Positions 4,945 to 11,611 of a DNA stretch of 11,611 nucleotides are shown here, piece by piece; positions within the stretch are counted from its first letter, which is position 1, and every line of letters starts with the position of its first letter. The notes beneath the pieces were generated by a model. It was not told the DNA's origin. It saw only the letters and a program-made list of their open reading frames with translations, and did not search any database. The stretch comes from Chryseobacterium sp. (GTDB lineage: Bacteria; Bacteroidota; Bacteroidia; Flavobacteriales; Weeksellaceae). Both the position numbers and the translations under genes were made by a program. The stretch spans positions 1 through 11,611 of the forward strand of contig JAGNPP010000059.1 of assembly GCA_017989575.1 (NCBI GenBank). Reading direction: 5' to 3'.

Positions 4945-5862
4945 TTATTTTATTTGTTCTATTTTCCCAACCGTCACTTTTTTGAACGGAGGTTCAATCG
5001 GATTATCATTAGCATCGTAAAAATCTTTCAACATTTTTTCTTGTTTTTTTACCATTTCTCCGATGCTAACATCACTTCCGGGTAATTTCTGAGACATCAT
5101 TTCTGGTTTCAACATCGGACGGATAGTTGCAAAAGGATCTTTCTTGAATTCTGCAATTGTGGTTTCAAATTTTTCTCGGGAAACCTCCACACGCTTCGAA
5201 TTTCCTCCAGGAGAGATTTTTTCCATATAAGATAGCTCTTCAAAATTATCAACTTTTTTATTTCCCTTTAATTCCCAAGAATAGTCACCTTTTTCATCTT
5301 GAATTTTCACAATCAATCCAGGCAATCCAGAAAATTTATAAGGTCCATCTTGAAAAGGAAGGTCTGTTGTAAACCAGGCTGTCCATTTTCTGTCTCCAAA
5401 ATCCGTAGTTGCTTTTTGAGTATTGTAAGTGCCTATTTTTTCTTTATCAGATAGTATTTTCCAATTGAATTTTGTTTTATCTACATAGCCTAATTTCATC
5501 GGTGTCATTCCATTTTGAAGTCCTTCTTCATAAACAATTTTCATATCAGGATATGTTTTTTCTATTTTGTAAGCAAATTTTGGCATTGTCATAGATTTTG
5601 ACATATCTTGGAAAATGCCGGATTTCTGCATTGCCTCTATTTGAACTTTAATGATGGAATCCTGAGCTACCCAAGTGAAATCTCTGTAAAGTGATTTGTC
5701 TTTTGTGATGTCAAGAGTAGTCATTACTTTTTCGATTTTTGCAGAATCTTTTTTTGGTTTGAAAGTCAATTCGTAGAAAAATCGGTTTGATGCTGTTTGA
5801 GCGAAAACGATTGTTCCAAACATCAAAACTGGAAGAATGAGTAATTTTTTGAGAGATTTCAT
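4945..5862 (-). CDS. GLPGLI family exported protein, 305 aa
   Basis: The signature GLPGLI is at residues 179-184 (FSGLPGLIVKI), in its usual mid-to-late position after a WTAWFTTDLPFQDGPYKF stretch. The family (Porph_ging type) is nearly confined to Bacteroidota and has no established function; members are exported and often found in several copies per genome. Residues 1-21 are a Sec signal peptide ending VFA, followed by Gln22, so the mature protein is periplasmic or surface-located. The body is beta-rich with many Lys and aromatic residues, and the C-terminus (PPFKKVTVGKIEQIK) looks complete. Its upstream neighbour on the same strand ends 67 bases before it, and a 12-bp palindrome (5906-5917) lies in that gap. 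No clear terminator follows it before the 87-aa gene, so some read-through is possible. Confidence 0.93.
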   Translation of the reverse strand: MKSLKKLLILPVLMFGTIVFAQTASNRFFYELTFKPKKDSAKIEKVMTTLDITKDKSLYRDFTWVAQDSIIKVQIEAMQKSGIFQDMSKSMTMPKFAYKIEKTYPDMKIVYEEGLQNGMTPMKLGYVDKTKFNWKILSDKEKIGTYNTQKATTDFGDRKWTAWFTTDLPFQDGPYKFSGLPGLIVKIQDEKGDYSWELKGNKKVDNFEELSYMEKISPGGNSKRVEVSREKFETTIAEFKKDPFATIRPMLKPEMMSQKLPGSDVSIGEMVKKQEKMLKDFYDANDNPIEPPFKKVTVGKIEQIK

Positions 5863-5929
5863 ATTTGATTTTTTAAATTTTTTGTTTCTGAATAATTAGT
5901 GCGAGATTTTGCAAAATGTTACAATATTA

Positions 5930-6676
5930 TTAATACATTTTTTTAATCGATTCATTCAGTGTTTTATAAATATGAAGTTGTTCTTCGTTTTTAATCAATT
6001 CTTCGTGAAGTTTCAAAACTCTTTCGTCGCCTCGTACGGCTGGTCCGGTTTGAGCAGATTTTGGTTCGAGATGTTTGATTTTTTCAACAGTTTCATTAAT
6101 CAAAGGGAGAAAATAATTGAAATCTAAATCCTGAGAATCGGAAATTTCCTTGGCTCTCGCAAAAAGATGATTCACAAAATTGCAGGCGAAAACGGCGGTC
6201 AGATGAATATATTTTCGTTTTTCATAATCTGAGTTTTCAACATTATCAGAAATAATCGAAGCCAATTCAAACAACGTTTTCTCATCAATTTGATTTTCAG
6301 CTTCGATGAAAAAAGGAATTTTGGAATAATCTAGATCTTTGGTTTTCGAGAAAGTTTGCAGAGGATAGAAACTTGCTTTTCGGTAATTGCCTTTCAAAAT
6401 TTCTTTTGGCAAAGAACCAGAAGTATGAGCAACCAGCGCATTTTCGTTTTTAATTAATTCTGAAACATTTTCAACAGAGGAATCCGAAACAGCGATGATG
6501 TAAAGTTCCGATTCATCTAGATTTTGAGTTGAATAAGGAATATTAAACTCATTTGAAATCTTAGAAAGTTCGATTTCGTTTCTTCCAAAAATTTGATTAA
6601 CCTTTATATTGTTTTGAGTGAAAGCTTTTGCCAAATGATAAGCCACATTTCCCGAGCCGATGATTACTGTCTTCAT
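5930..6676 (-). CDS. Rossmann-like/DUF2520 domain protein, 248 aa
   Basis: The N-terminus is a dinucleotide-binding Rossmann fold: VIIGSGNVAYHLAKAF (GSGNVA at 7-12), then IFGR at the end of strand 2 (29-32) and LYIIAVSDSSV (58-68). HTSG (84-87) and FYPLQTFS (103-110) are typical of the family. The C-terminal half is the helical DUF2520 domain, with the conserved GPAVRGD motif at 211-217. The overall form resembles pyrroline-5-carboxylate or ketopantoate reductases, so an NAD(P)-dependent oxidoreductase is likely, but I know of no proven substrate. Length is normal. The start is the ATG at 6676, and a TATCTTTG box ends only 5 bases upstream, so the transcript may be leaderless or nearly so. 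The divergent ECF sigma gene shares the 140-bp intergenic region. Confidence 0.92.
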   Translation of the reverse strand: MKTVIIGSGNVAYHLAKAFTQNNIKVNQIFGRNEIELSKISNEFNIPYSTQNLDESELYIIAVSDSSVENVSELIKNENALVAHTSGSLPKEILKGNYRKASFYPLQTFSKTKDLDYSKIPFFIEAENQIDEKTLFELASIISDNVENSDYEKRKYIHLTAVFACNFVNHLFARAKEISDSQDLDFNYFLPLINETVEKIKHLEPKSAQTGPAVRGDERVLKLHEELIKNEEQLHIYKTLNESIKKMY

Positions 6677-6681
6677 AAGAA

Positions 6682-6689
6682 CAAAGATA
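6682..6689 (-). promoter_or_regulatory. -7 promoter box (TATCTTTG) of the DUF2520 gene
   Basis: On the minus strand this matches TAnnTTTG exactly. Only 5 bases lie between it and the ATG at 6676, which would place the transcript start on or next to the start codon. Confidence 0.42.
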
Positions 6690-6773
6690 AGAATTTGATG
6701 ATTTGGATTTGACTAATATATTTAAGGCTCGATTTTAGATTTAGCTATATCCAAAGAAATTGAAAAAATAATT

Positions 6774-6781
6774 TAACTTTG
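6774..6781 (+). promoter_or_regulatory. -7 promoter box (TAACTTTG) of the ECF sigma operon
   Basis: TAACTTTG matches the Bacteroidota TAnnTTTG element exactly and ends 35 bases before the sigma gene ATG, a normal leader length. It looks like a housekeeping promoter; whether an ECF-type promoter is also present could not be judged. Confidence 0.45.
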
Positions 6782-6816
6782 GTCTTATTTTTTAATCAAA
6801 ACTACGAAACATCTGA

Positions 6817-7374
6817 ATGAAGCTCAAAGATGAGGAAATTGTAAACCTGCTGACTGCACCACAAACGGTAGAGAAAGGTTTGCGTGCGATGATGGATGCT
6901 TATCAGAGTCGTCTCTATTGGCATATCCGTAGGTTGATTGTCGACCACGACGGCGCTCAGGATGTTTTGCAGGATACATTTATCAAGGCGTATCAGAATA
7001 TTCATCAGTTCAAAAGTGATAGCAAATTGTACACTTGGTTGTACAGAATCGCTACCAATGAGGCTTTGCAAGCGCTCAACAAAATGAACCGGATGAAGAA
7101 GACCGATGAAGATGCAGAATATCATATGCAGAATTTGGTAGCAGACAATGCGGGACAAGATGCAGAAGAGATTCAGGTTTTTTTGCAGAAGGCGATTCAG
7201 ACTTTGCCAGAGAAGCAGAAATTGGTGTTCAATATGAGGTATTATGATGATCTGCCTTACGAGGAGATCTCGAAGATCTTGGATATGTCGGTCGGAACTT
7301 GTAAAACTAATTATCACTACGCCAAAGACAAAGTAGAAAATTATATTAAGGATAATTACTCGGAAGAGTTTTAA
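6817..7374 (+). CDS. ECF-type RNA polymerase sigma factor, 185 aa
   Basis: The protein has the two domains of a sigma-70 extracytoplasmic-function factor. Region 2 spans about residues 22-90, with DAYQSRLYWHIRRL, the acidic AQDVLQDTFIKAYQNI helix that contacts the core polymerase, and TWLYRIATNEAL for -10 recognition. Region 4 spans about 130-175, LPEKQKLVFNMRYYDDLPYEEISKIL then MSVGTCKTNYHYAKDKV, the helix-turn-helix for -35 recognition. A short acidic linker joins them. There is no region 1.1 or 3, as expected. The gene begins a three-gene plus-strand cluster (sigma, membrane protein, Spy/CpxP-like protein) with 14-base gaps, which points to envelope-stress sensing. The ATG at 6817 is well placed. 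Assignment is firm; the regulon is unknown. Confidence 0.95.
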   Translation: MKLKDEEIVNLLTAPQTVEKGLRAMMDAYQSRLYWHIRRLIVDHDGAQDVLQDTFIKAYQNIHQFKSDSKLYTWLYRIATNEALQALNKMNRMKKTDEDAEYHMQNLVADNAGQDAEEIQVFLQKAIQTLPEKQKLVFNMRYYDDLPYEEISKILDMSVGTCKTNYHYAKDKVENYIKDNYSEEF

Positions 7375-7388
7375 AAAAATAAAAGGAA

Positions 7389-7967
7389 ATGAAAATCGAT
7401 ATAGAAAAACTAAACAGAAAAACGCCGTATCCGGAACCTTCCGAGGATTTTTTCAAACAGATGCAGGCAAATGTTATTTCGCAAACTGTCGGTAAGGAAC
7501 CGATTGTTGTGAAAAAGGAAGCTAAAATTTTCGCTCTTGATTTTAAATGGATGGCAGCTGCAGCAGTTGTTTTGATTGCAGGAATCACTGCATTTTTGGG
7601 ATTCAGTAATGATCCGGAAGTTTCTATCGTACAGCAAGCACCAATTGTGGATAGTGTTTATAAAATTGAACAACCAGCTAACCAAACTTCAACTGATTTG
7701 ATTGCAAAAAATGATGGTTCCACTGAGATTCAAAATGAAACTTCAAAGCCAAAACAGTTGAAGGCAAATTCATCTGTTGCTTCATCTAATGCTAAAACGG
7801 CAACTTCTTCTGATATAATTATCACAGACAGACAAGACTATGCTGCTGGGACGAACAAAAAATCTGAACTGGATGTGGAAAAAGTTTTAGCAGCGTTCAC
7901 ACCAGATCAATTAAAAGATTTGGACAAAAATAGCGAGCAAGACGTATATCTTGATCTTTATAATTAA
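7389..7967 (+). CDS. Single-pass membrane protein, probable anti-sigma factor, 192 aa
   Basis: A short cytoplasmic N-terminus (about 1-53) contains an NRKTPYPEPSEDFFKQM stretch like that of flavobacterial membrane proteins encoded next to ECF sigma genes. One membrane helix follows at about 54-72 (WMAAAAVVLIAGITAFLGF). The periplasmic part is Ser/Thr/Asn/Gln-rich, low in complexity and probably disordered. It ends in a conserved-looking acidic tail (AAFTPDQLKDLDKNSEQDVYLDLYN region, 167-192). No ZAS zinc motif (H-x3-C-x2-C) is present, so it is not a classical zinc anti-sigma factor. The role is inferred from topology and position: it starts 14 bases after the sigma gene and 14 bases before the exported Spy-like gene. 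It probably holds the sigma factor at the inner membrane until an envelope signal is sensed. Confidence 0.8.
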   Translation: MKIDIEKLNRKTPYPEPSEDFFKQMQANVISQTVGKEPIVVKKEAKIFALDFKWMAAAAVVLIAGITAFLGFSNDPEVSIVQQAPIVDSVYKIEQPANQTSTDLIAKNDGSTEIQNETSKPKQLKANSSVASSNAKTATSSDIIITDRQDYAAGTNKKSELDVEKVLAAFTPDQLKDLDKNSEQDVYLDLYN

Positions 7968-7981
7968 TTAAAATCAGAGAG

Positions 7982-8581
7982 ATGAAAAAATTACTATTCA
8001 TAGTTTTGATTACTGGTCTATCTTCAGCTGTCACAGTCGAGGCTCAGCAAAGAGGCTCGGGTAATACAGCGGGAAGAAATGCGAATTCAAATCCTTCTTT
8101 CAGATCTGGCTCGGCAAGTGGCTTGGCACCGGCTGGAACGATGCAAAGACAAAATCATATTCCCAGAACCTCTGAATGGAAATCTATGAATATGAAGGAG
8201 AAAAAGCAAGCTGTAAACAATATGTCCGTCAGTGACAGAACTGTTTTCTTGCAAAAGATGAAGCAGGAAATTGCGATAGATGATCTCGATATCCCAAAAG
8301 ACAGACAAGATGAGTTCAAAACGTTGTACGCGGAATATCAGAACAATCAAAAACAGATTAAAGAAAAATTTTACATAGACAAAAATCTGGAAAACCTTTC
8401 TGACGAAGAAGCTACAAAACGCCTGAATCAAAGTTTTGATGTGGGGCAGCAACTTCTCAATAACAGAAGAGCTTACGCAGAAAAGTTTCTGAAAATCCTA
8501 TCGCCACAACAAGTTCTCACGCTATTCCAAACAGAAGGAAAAATGCGCGAAAAAATGCTCGATAAAAAAAATGACAAATAA
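7982..8581 (+). CDS. Exported Spy/CpxP-like (LTxxQ-type) protein, 199 aa
   Basis: Residues 1-21 are a Sec signal peptide ending VEA, followed by QQRGSGN. Residues of about 23-55 are a Gly/Ser/Asn-rich spacer. From about residue 60 the protein is almost all helical and highly charged. It ends in LKILSPQQVLTLFQTEGKMREKML, which resembles the LTxxQ repeat region of Spy/CpxP periplasmic chaperones, with LSPQQ in place of LTPEQ. Spy/CpxP-type proteins bind unfolded or misfolded protein in the periplasm and can feed back on stress regulators. It is the last gene of the ECF sigma cluster and a good terminator starts 6 bases after its stop. A periplasmic sensor or chaperone working with the membrane anti-sigma-like protein is plausible but inferred; similarity to Spy is at the level of motif and fold only. 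Confidence 0.75.
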   Translation: MKKLLFIVLITGLSSAVTVEAQQRGSGNTAGRNANSNPSFRSGSASGLAPAGTMQRQNHIPRTSEWKSMNMKEKKQAVNNMSVSDRTVFLQKMKQEIAIDDLDIPKDRQDEFKTLYAEYQNNQKQIKEKFYIDKNLENLSDEEATKRLNQSFDVGQQLLNNRRAYAEKFLKILSPQQVLTLFQTEGKMREKMLDKKNDK

Positions 8582-8587
8582 CTCAAG

Positions 8588-8614
8588 AACCTCTAATTTT
8601 TAGAGGTTTTTTTT
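8588..8614 (+). terminator. Intrinsic terminator of the ECF sigma operon
   Basis: AACCTCTA (8588-8595) pairs with TAGAGGTT (8601-8608) around a 5-base loop, followed by a T run at 8609-8614. It lies 6 bases after the stop of the Spy-like gene. Confidence 0.88.
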
Positions 8615-8674
8615 ATTTTATCTGTCACATTTGCAATTGTCTGTAAATTATTTTCCTATTCTCTTAAAATTATG

Positions 8675-8682
8675 TATTTTCG
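8675..8682 (+). promoter_or_regulatory. Possible -7 promoter box of the ppiD-like gene
   Basis: TATTTTCG differs from TAnnTTTG at one base and ends 27 bases before the ATG at 8710. The gene needs its own promoter because a terminator lies just upstream, but the exact box is uncertain. Confidence 0.28.
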
Positions 8683-8709
8683 CACACTATTATAAATACA
8701 TACTATAAA

Positions 8710-10854
8710 ATGGCAATTTTAGGCGAAATTAGAAAAAGATCATGGCTTCTCTTAGGTGTAATAGCTTTGGGATTGTTTGCATTTCTTTTTAACGCAGATA
8801 CTTTTGATAAAATATTTGAGAAAAACCCAAATATTTTTGGAAAAGTGAATGGCGAGGATATCACGAGAGACGAGTACAATGATCAGTTGATGATTATGCA
8901 ACAGCAAGCTCAGCAGCAAGGACAGCCTACAAAAGGTTTGGAAGAGCAGGCTTGGCAGATTTTGGTACAGTCAAAGTTAATCAAACAACAATTTGAAAAA
9001 TCTGGTCTTACAATTACAGATGACATCTTCTGGAGCCAATTGCAGTATGATCCTATGTTTGCTCAAAATCAGCAATTCTATGATGAGAAAGGAAATTTCA
9101 AACTGAATGAGCTTAAATCTCAAATAGAAAAATCACAAGCTGAAAGACCGGAGGATTATGCGTTCTGGTTGAAAAATAAAAAGGCAATCGGGTACAGAAT
9201 GATGGCGAGAATGCTTTTTGGAAACATCACATCAGGAATTACAACCAGCAAAAAAGAAGCTGAATTGATGATTAAATTCCGTGATGAGATGGCAAACATC
9301 GATTTCGTAAAAGTTGACTACGCAGAATTCGCTAAAAAGAATGACGTAAAAGTAACGACTCAAGATCTTGCAGATTACATCAAAAAACATCCAACAAGAT
9401 TCAAAGCTACAGCCAGCAGAAACATTGCTTACGCATATTTCCCAGCTGCTCCAAGTGCTCAGGATGATGCAGCAACATTAGCAGAGATCAACAAGCTTTT
9501 CCTTAAAGGAACTGAGGCTTCCAATGGCGCAGAAAATTTCCAAAACACGACGAATGACTCTATGTTTGTAGAGCTTAATTCTGATGTTCCTTTCATTCCT
9601 CAATATGTAAGTCCAAATCAAATCCCAGCTGGATTGAAAGATAAAATTGCAACTGCAGCTATCGGACAGACTTTTGGACCTTACAAAGAGCAAACACTTT
9701 ATGTAGTTTCAAAATTATTGGATAAAAAAGCATCTGACTCTACTTTGTCAAAACATATTTTGATTGCTTACAAAGGTGCAGAAAGATCAACATCTAACAG
9801 AACTAAAGAAGCGGCAAAGAAAACTGCAGATAGTTTGATGGCGGTTATCAAAGCTGATCCGGCTAAATTTGCAGAAGGACTTAAATTGTCTGATGAGCCA
9901 AATGCGGTAGAAAGAAATGGAAGCGTGGGTTGGACAACTCCAGAAAGCCAGTTTGCTCCAGGATATTTGAGTTTCTTAGCAAACAATGCGAAAGGTTCTA
10001 CAGGATTGCAGGAAACAGCTTTCGGATATCATATCATCAATGTAGAAGATAAGAAAAGTGGCGCAATGACTTATAAAATTGCCCATTTAGCAAAAAACAT
10101 CAAAGCTTCTGATAAAACTGAAAATCAAGTGTTGACTCAAGCAACAAGATTCATTCAGCAAACTCAAGGAAAAAGCTTTAATCAGTTCAAAAACTTAGCT
10201 GAGAAAAATAAATACAGATTCGACAATCCTAAAACGGTTGGTAGATTCCAAGGAAATCTTCCGGGAATTGGAACAGATAAAGATGCAGAAGTGATTGCTT
10301 GGGCATTTGATAAAAAGAGAGAAATTGGTGATACAGATATTTTCACTGTGGAAGGAACGGGCGATAGAATTGTAGCTTATGTTGTAGGAAAACAAGACGA
10401 AGGTCTTGCAGATCCTGAAACTGTGAGAGATCAAATTGAGCCAATTGTAAAGAACAAAGTTTTGGCTAAGAAAATCTTAGAAAAAATCAATGCAGGTAAA
10501 TATGCTTCTTTAGATCAAGCTGCGAAAGCATTTGGAACTACCAAAGGAACTGCAGATGTTAATCTTTTCAATCCTTCTGTAAATGGAGCAATGGAGCCAA
10601 GAGTTGCAGGTGCGGCATTTGGAGCGGCAGCTAACAAGTTGTCTCAGCCAATCGAGGGAATGACAGGTGTTTACCTTGTGGTAAAGAAATCTGTGAAAAC
10701 CAACAAGTTGCCAGGAGATGTGAAGCAGATTTCAGAATCTATCACGCAGCAAAACTCTCAGCAGTTTACAGGTGCATTTATGAAGAGTTTGCAGGATAAT
10801 GCGGACATCAAAGATTTCAGAATTGATGTCTGGGACAAAACAGCTCAACAATAA
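8710..10854 (+). CDS. ppiD: PpiD-like membrane-anchored peptidyl-prolyl isomerase/chaperone, 714 aa
   Basis: This is an inner-membrane-anchored periplasmic folding factor. The N-terminus (AILGEIRKRSWLLLGVIALG) is a short cytoplasmic lead plus one membrane helix at about 11-27, as in PpiD. A SurA-N-type chaperone region follows, from IFGKVNGEDITRDEYNDQL (about 42 onward) to about residue 190. A parvulin (PpiC) domain occupies about 347-447: SKHILI (His349), an NGSVGW loop (403-408, the family's GGDLGW position) and FGYHIINV (438-445, His441). The rest of the C-terminus, about 450-714, resembles the second, degenerate parvulin-like half of Bacteroidota PpiD proteins. The likely role is catalysis of prolyl isomerisation and assistance to proteins leaving the Sec translocon. 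It is flanked by terminators on both sides, so it is probably transcribed alone. The gene symbol follows domain architecture; activity of the parvulin domain is not proven. Confidence 0.9.
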   Translation: MAILGEIRKRSWLLLGVIALGLFAFLFNADTFDKIFEKNPNIFGKVNGEDITRDEYNDQLMIMQQQAQQQGQPTKGLEEQAWQILVQSKLIKQQFEKSGLTITDDIFWSQLQYDPMFAQNQQFYDEKGNFKLNELKSQIEKSQAERPEDYAFWLKNKKAIGYRMMARMLFGNITSGITTSKKEAELMIKFRDEMANIDFVKVDYAEFAKKNDVKVTTQDLADYIKKHPTRFKATASRNIAYAYFPAAPSAQDDAATLAEINKLFLKGTEASNGAENFQNTTNDSMFVELNSDVPFIPQYVSPNQIPAGLKDKIATAAIGQTFGPYKEQTLYVVSKLLDKKASDSTLSKHILIAYKGAERSTSNRTKEAAKKTADSLMAVIKADPAKFAEGLKLSDEPNAVERNGSVGWTTPESQFAPGYLSFLANNAKGSTGLQETAFGYHIINVEDKKSGAMTYKIAHLAKNIKASDKTENQVLTQATRFIQQTQGKSFNQFKNLAEKNKYRFDNPKTVGRFQGNLPGIGTDKDAEVIAWAFDKKREIGDTDIFTVEGTGDRIVAYVVGKQDEGLADPETVRDQIEPIVKNKVLAKKILEKINAGKYASLDQAAKAFGTTKGTADVNLFNPSVNGAMEPRVAGAAFGAAANKLSQPIEGMTGVYLVVKKSVKTNKLPGDVKQISESITQQNSQQFTGAFMKSLQDNADIKDFRIDVWDKTAQQ

Positions 10855-10874
10855 TTTCAAATTATATCAGAATA

Positions 10875-10911
10875 AACAAAAGCGGCATAATTGTCGCTTT
10901 TGTTGTTTTTT
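10875..10911 (+). terminator. Intrinsic terminator of the ppiD-like gene
   Basis: AACAAAAGCG (10875-10884) pairs with CGCTTTTGTT (10895-10904). The stem can extend inward by three more pairs, including one G-U, to a TAAT loop. A T-rich run follows at 10906-10911. It lies about 20 bases after the stop. Confidence 0.85.
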
Positions 10912-10940
10912 ATTTATATCCATTATAAATCCAATATTCA

Positions 10941-10948
10941 TATATTTG
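10941..10948 (+). promoter_or_regulatory. -7 promoter box (TATATTTG) of the mlaD-like gene
   Basis: TATATTTG is an exact TAnnTTTG match, identical to the box before feoA, and ends 23 bases before the GTG at 10972. The position just after a terminator and before a gene supports it. Confidence 0.5.
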
Positions 10949-10971
10949 CTAATTAGTTAAAACCAAAAAAC

Positions 10972-11611
10972 GTGAATTTAAGTAAAGAGTTAAAAACAGG
11001 ATTAATAGCTATTTTCGCCATCATAGGATTCGTAGTACTTTATCAATTTATGAAAGGGAAAAACCTTTTTACCACAGATAATGTTTTCTATGCAAAATAT
11101 GATAATGTGGAAGGTCTTTCGGCCTCCAATCCTGTATCTATAAACGGTTTGAAAGTGGGACAAGTAGATGAGATCAAACCAATCACAACCAAAGATGGCA
11201 AATTGCACTTTGTCGTAAAATTGACCATTGATGATAATTTTGAATTTGCCAAGCAATCAACTGTCGAGATTTTCGAGCCAGGATTGATGTCTGGAAAAGA
11301 ACTGAGAATCAATCTTGCCTATGGTGGAGGAACTGCGAAAGATGGTGATACTCTTAAAGGAGATTATCAACTTTCAATGTTGAACTCATTATCATCTCAG
11401 GTAAAACCGGTGAAGGATCAGTTGTCAGGCGTTTTATTAAAACTAGATTCTACATTGGCAAGCACCAATAAAATTGTAGATGAGCAAAACCGAAGAGAAA
11501 TCAAATTGCTTCTTTCAAATCTTAACAAAACGATTGAGTCTTTCAAAGGAACATCAGACAGAACCAATGCTATCTTAAGCAGTAACGAAAAAGGTCTGCA
11601 CGAAGTAGTTG
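10972..11611 (+). CDS. MlaD/MCE family lipid-transport protein (partial, 3' end off window)
   Basis: The frame is open from a GTG at 10972 to the right edge (213 codons). An in-frame TAG at 10954-10956 and no earlier ATG make GTG the best start. Residues of about 9-26 are one membrane helix (TGLIAIFAIIGFVVLYQF), the usual N-terminal anchor. The MCE/MlaD domain follows at about 37-115: NVFYAKYDNVEGLSASNPVSINGLKVGQV, then VEIFEPGLMSGKELRINL. After about residue 130 the sequence becomes helical and probably coiled (VKPVKDQLSGVLLKLDSTLA onward), as in longer MCE proteins that build a tunnel for lipids. MCE proteins bind phospholipids in the periplasm and work with an MlaE-type permease and MlaF ATPase; those partner genes are not in the window. 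The ppiD-like gene upstream is a separate unit because a terminator lies between them. Confidence 0.92.
   Translation, partial: MNLSKELKTGLIAIFAIIGFVVLYQFMKGKNLFTTDNVFYAKYDNVEGLSASNPVSINGLKVGQVDEIKPITTKDGKLHFVVKLTIDDNFEFAKQSTVEIFEPGLMSGKELRINLAYGGGTAKDGDTLKGDYQLSMLNSLSSQVKPVKDQLSGVLLKLDSTLASTNKIVDEQNRREIKLLLSNLNKTIESFKGTSDRTNAILSSNEKGLHEVV

Noticed and set aside
5906..5917. 12-bp perfect palindrome ATTTTGCAAAAT before the GLPGLI gene
   Set aside because: It is short and AT-rich, has no T tract and no second copy, so neither an operator nor a terminator can be supported.
6802..7317. Minus-strand open frame of 171 codons opposite the sigma factor gene
   Set aside because: The plus strand encodes a clear ECF sigma factor with both domains; the antisense frame is a shadow.
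8087..8452. Minus-strand open frame of 121 codons opposite the Spy-like gene
   Set aside because: The plus-strand frame has a signal peptide, operon spacing and terminator; this one has none of these.
11002..11312. Two minus-strand open frames opposite the mlaD-like gene
   Set aside because: The plus-strand frame from GTG 10972 encodes an unmistakable MCE domain through this stretch.
1..11611. CRISPR array, tRNA, rRNA or riboswitch
   Set aside because: No regularly spaced repeats, cloverleaf-like sequences or recognisable RNA motifs were seen in any intergenic region; the longest gap between genes is about 140 bases.

Overview
The window comes from a low-GC member of the Bacteroidota, most likely a flavobacterium of the Chryseobacterium/Epilithonimonas type (family Weeksellaceae). 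The evidence is protein character: a GLPGLI-family protein, a PpiD-like SurA/parvulin protein, the FeoB-associated Cys-rich peptide, and a sigma/membrane-protein/LTxxQ-like cluster. Several start sites are also preceded by TAnnTTTG, the Bacteroidota -7 promoter element. The genus is an inference from recognition, not from a search.

Layout. Positions 1-125 (minus) hold a FeoB-associated Cys-rich membrane peptide gene that runs off the left edge. Positions 127-1980 form a very AT-rich accessory module: a two-gene minus-strand operon (exported 278-aa protein, then membrane-anchored 175-aa protein) and a divergent XRE-type regulator. Positions 1977-2120 (minus) hold a second, complete copy of the same Cys-rich peptide gene, so the module sits between two direct repeats of at least 125 bp (7 mismatches, no gaps). 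Next on the minus strand are feoB (2198-4234) and feoA (4234-4488), a ferrous-iron uptake operon with a 33-bp near-perfect palindrome downstream of feoB. Then come a small exported peptide gene with its own terminator (4609-4872), a GLPGLI-family protein (4945-5862) and a Rossmann/DUF2520 protein (5930-6676).

From 6817 the genes are on the plus strand: an ECF sigma factor, a membrane protein that probably acts as its anti-sigma factor, and an exported Spy/CpxP-like protein. These are 14 nt apart and closed by a terminator, which looks like one envelope-stress operon. Next is a 714-aa PpiD-type periplasmic folding factor with its own terminator, and finally the 5' part of an MlaD/MCE lipid-transport protein that starts with GTG and runs off the right edge.

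Most of the window is ordinary core flavobacterial sequence: iron uptake, envelope protein folding, lipid transport. The unusual part is the left 2.1 kb. There a low-GC module of unrecognised genes with its own regulator lies between two copies of a small feo-operon gene, and three ACTTTTRA repeats spaced 20-21 bp lie in its divergent promoter region. No transposase, integrase, CRISPR array, tRNA or rRNA was seen.
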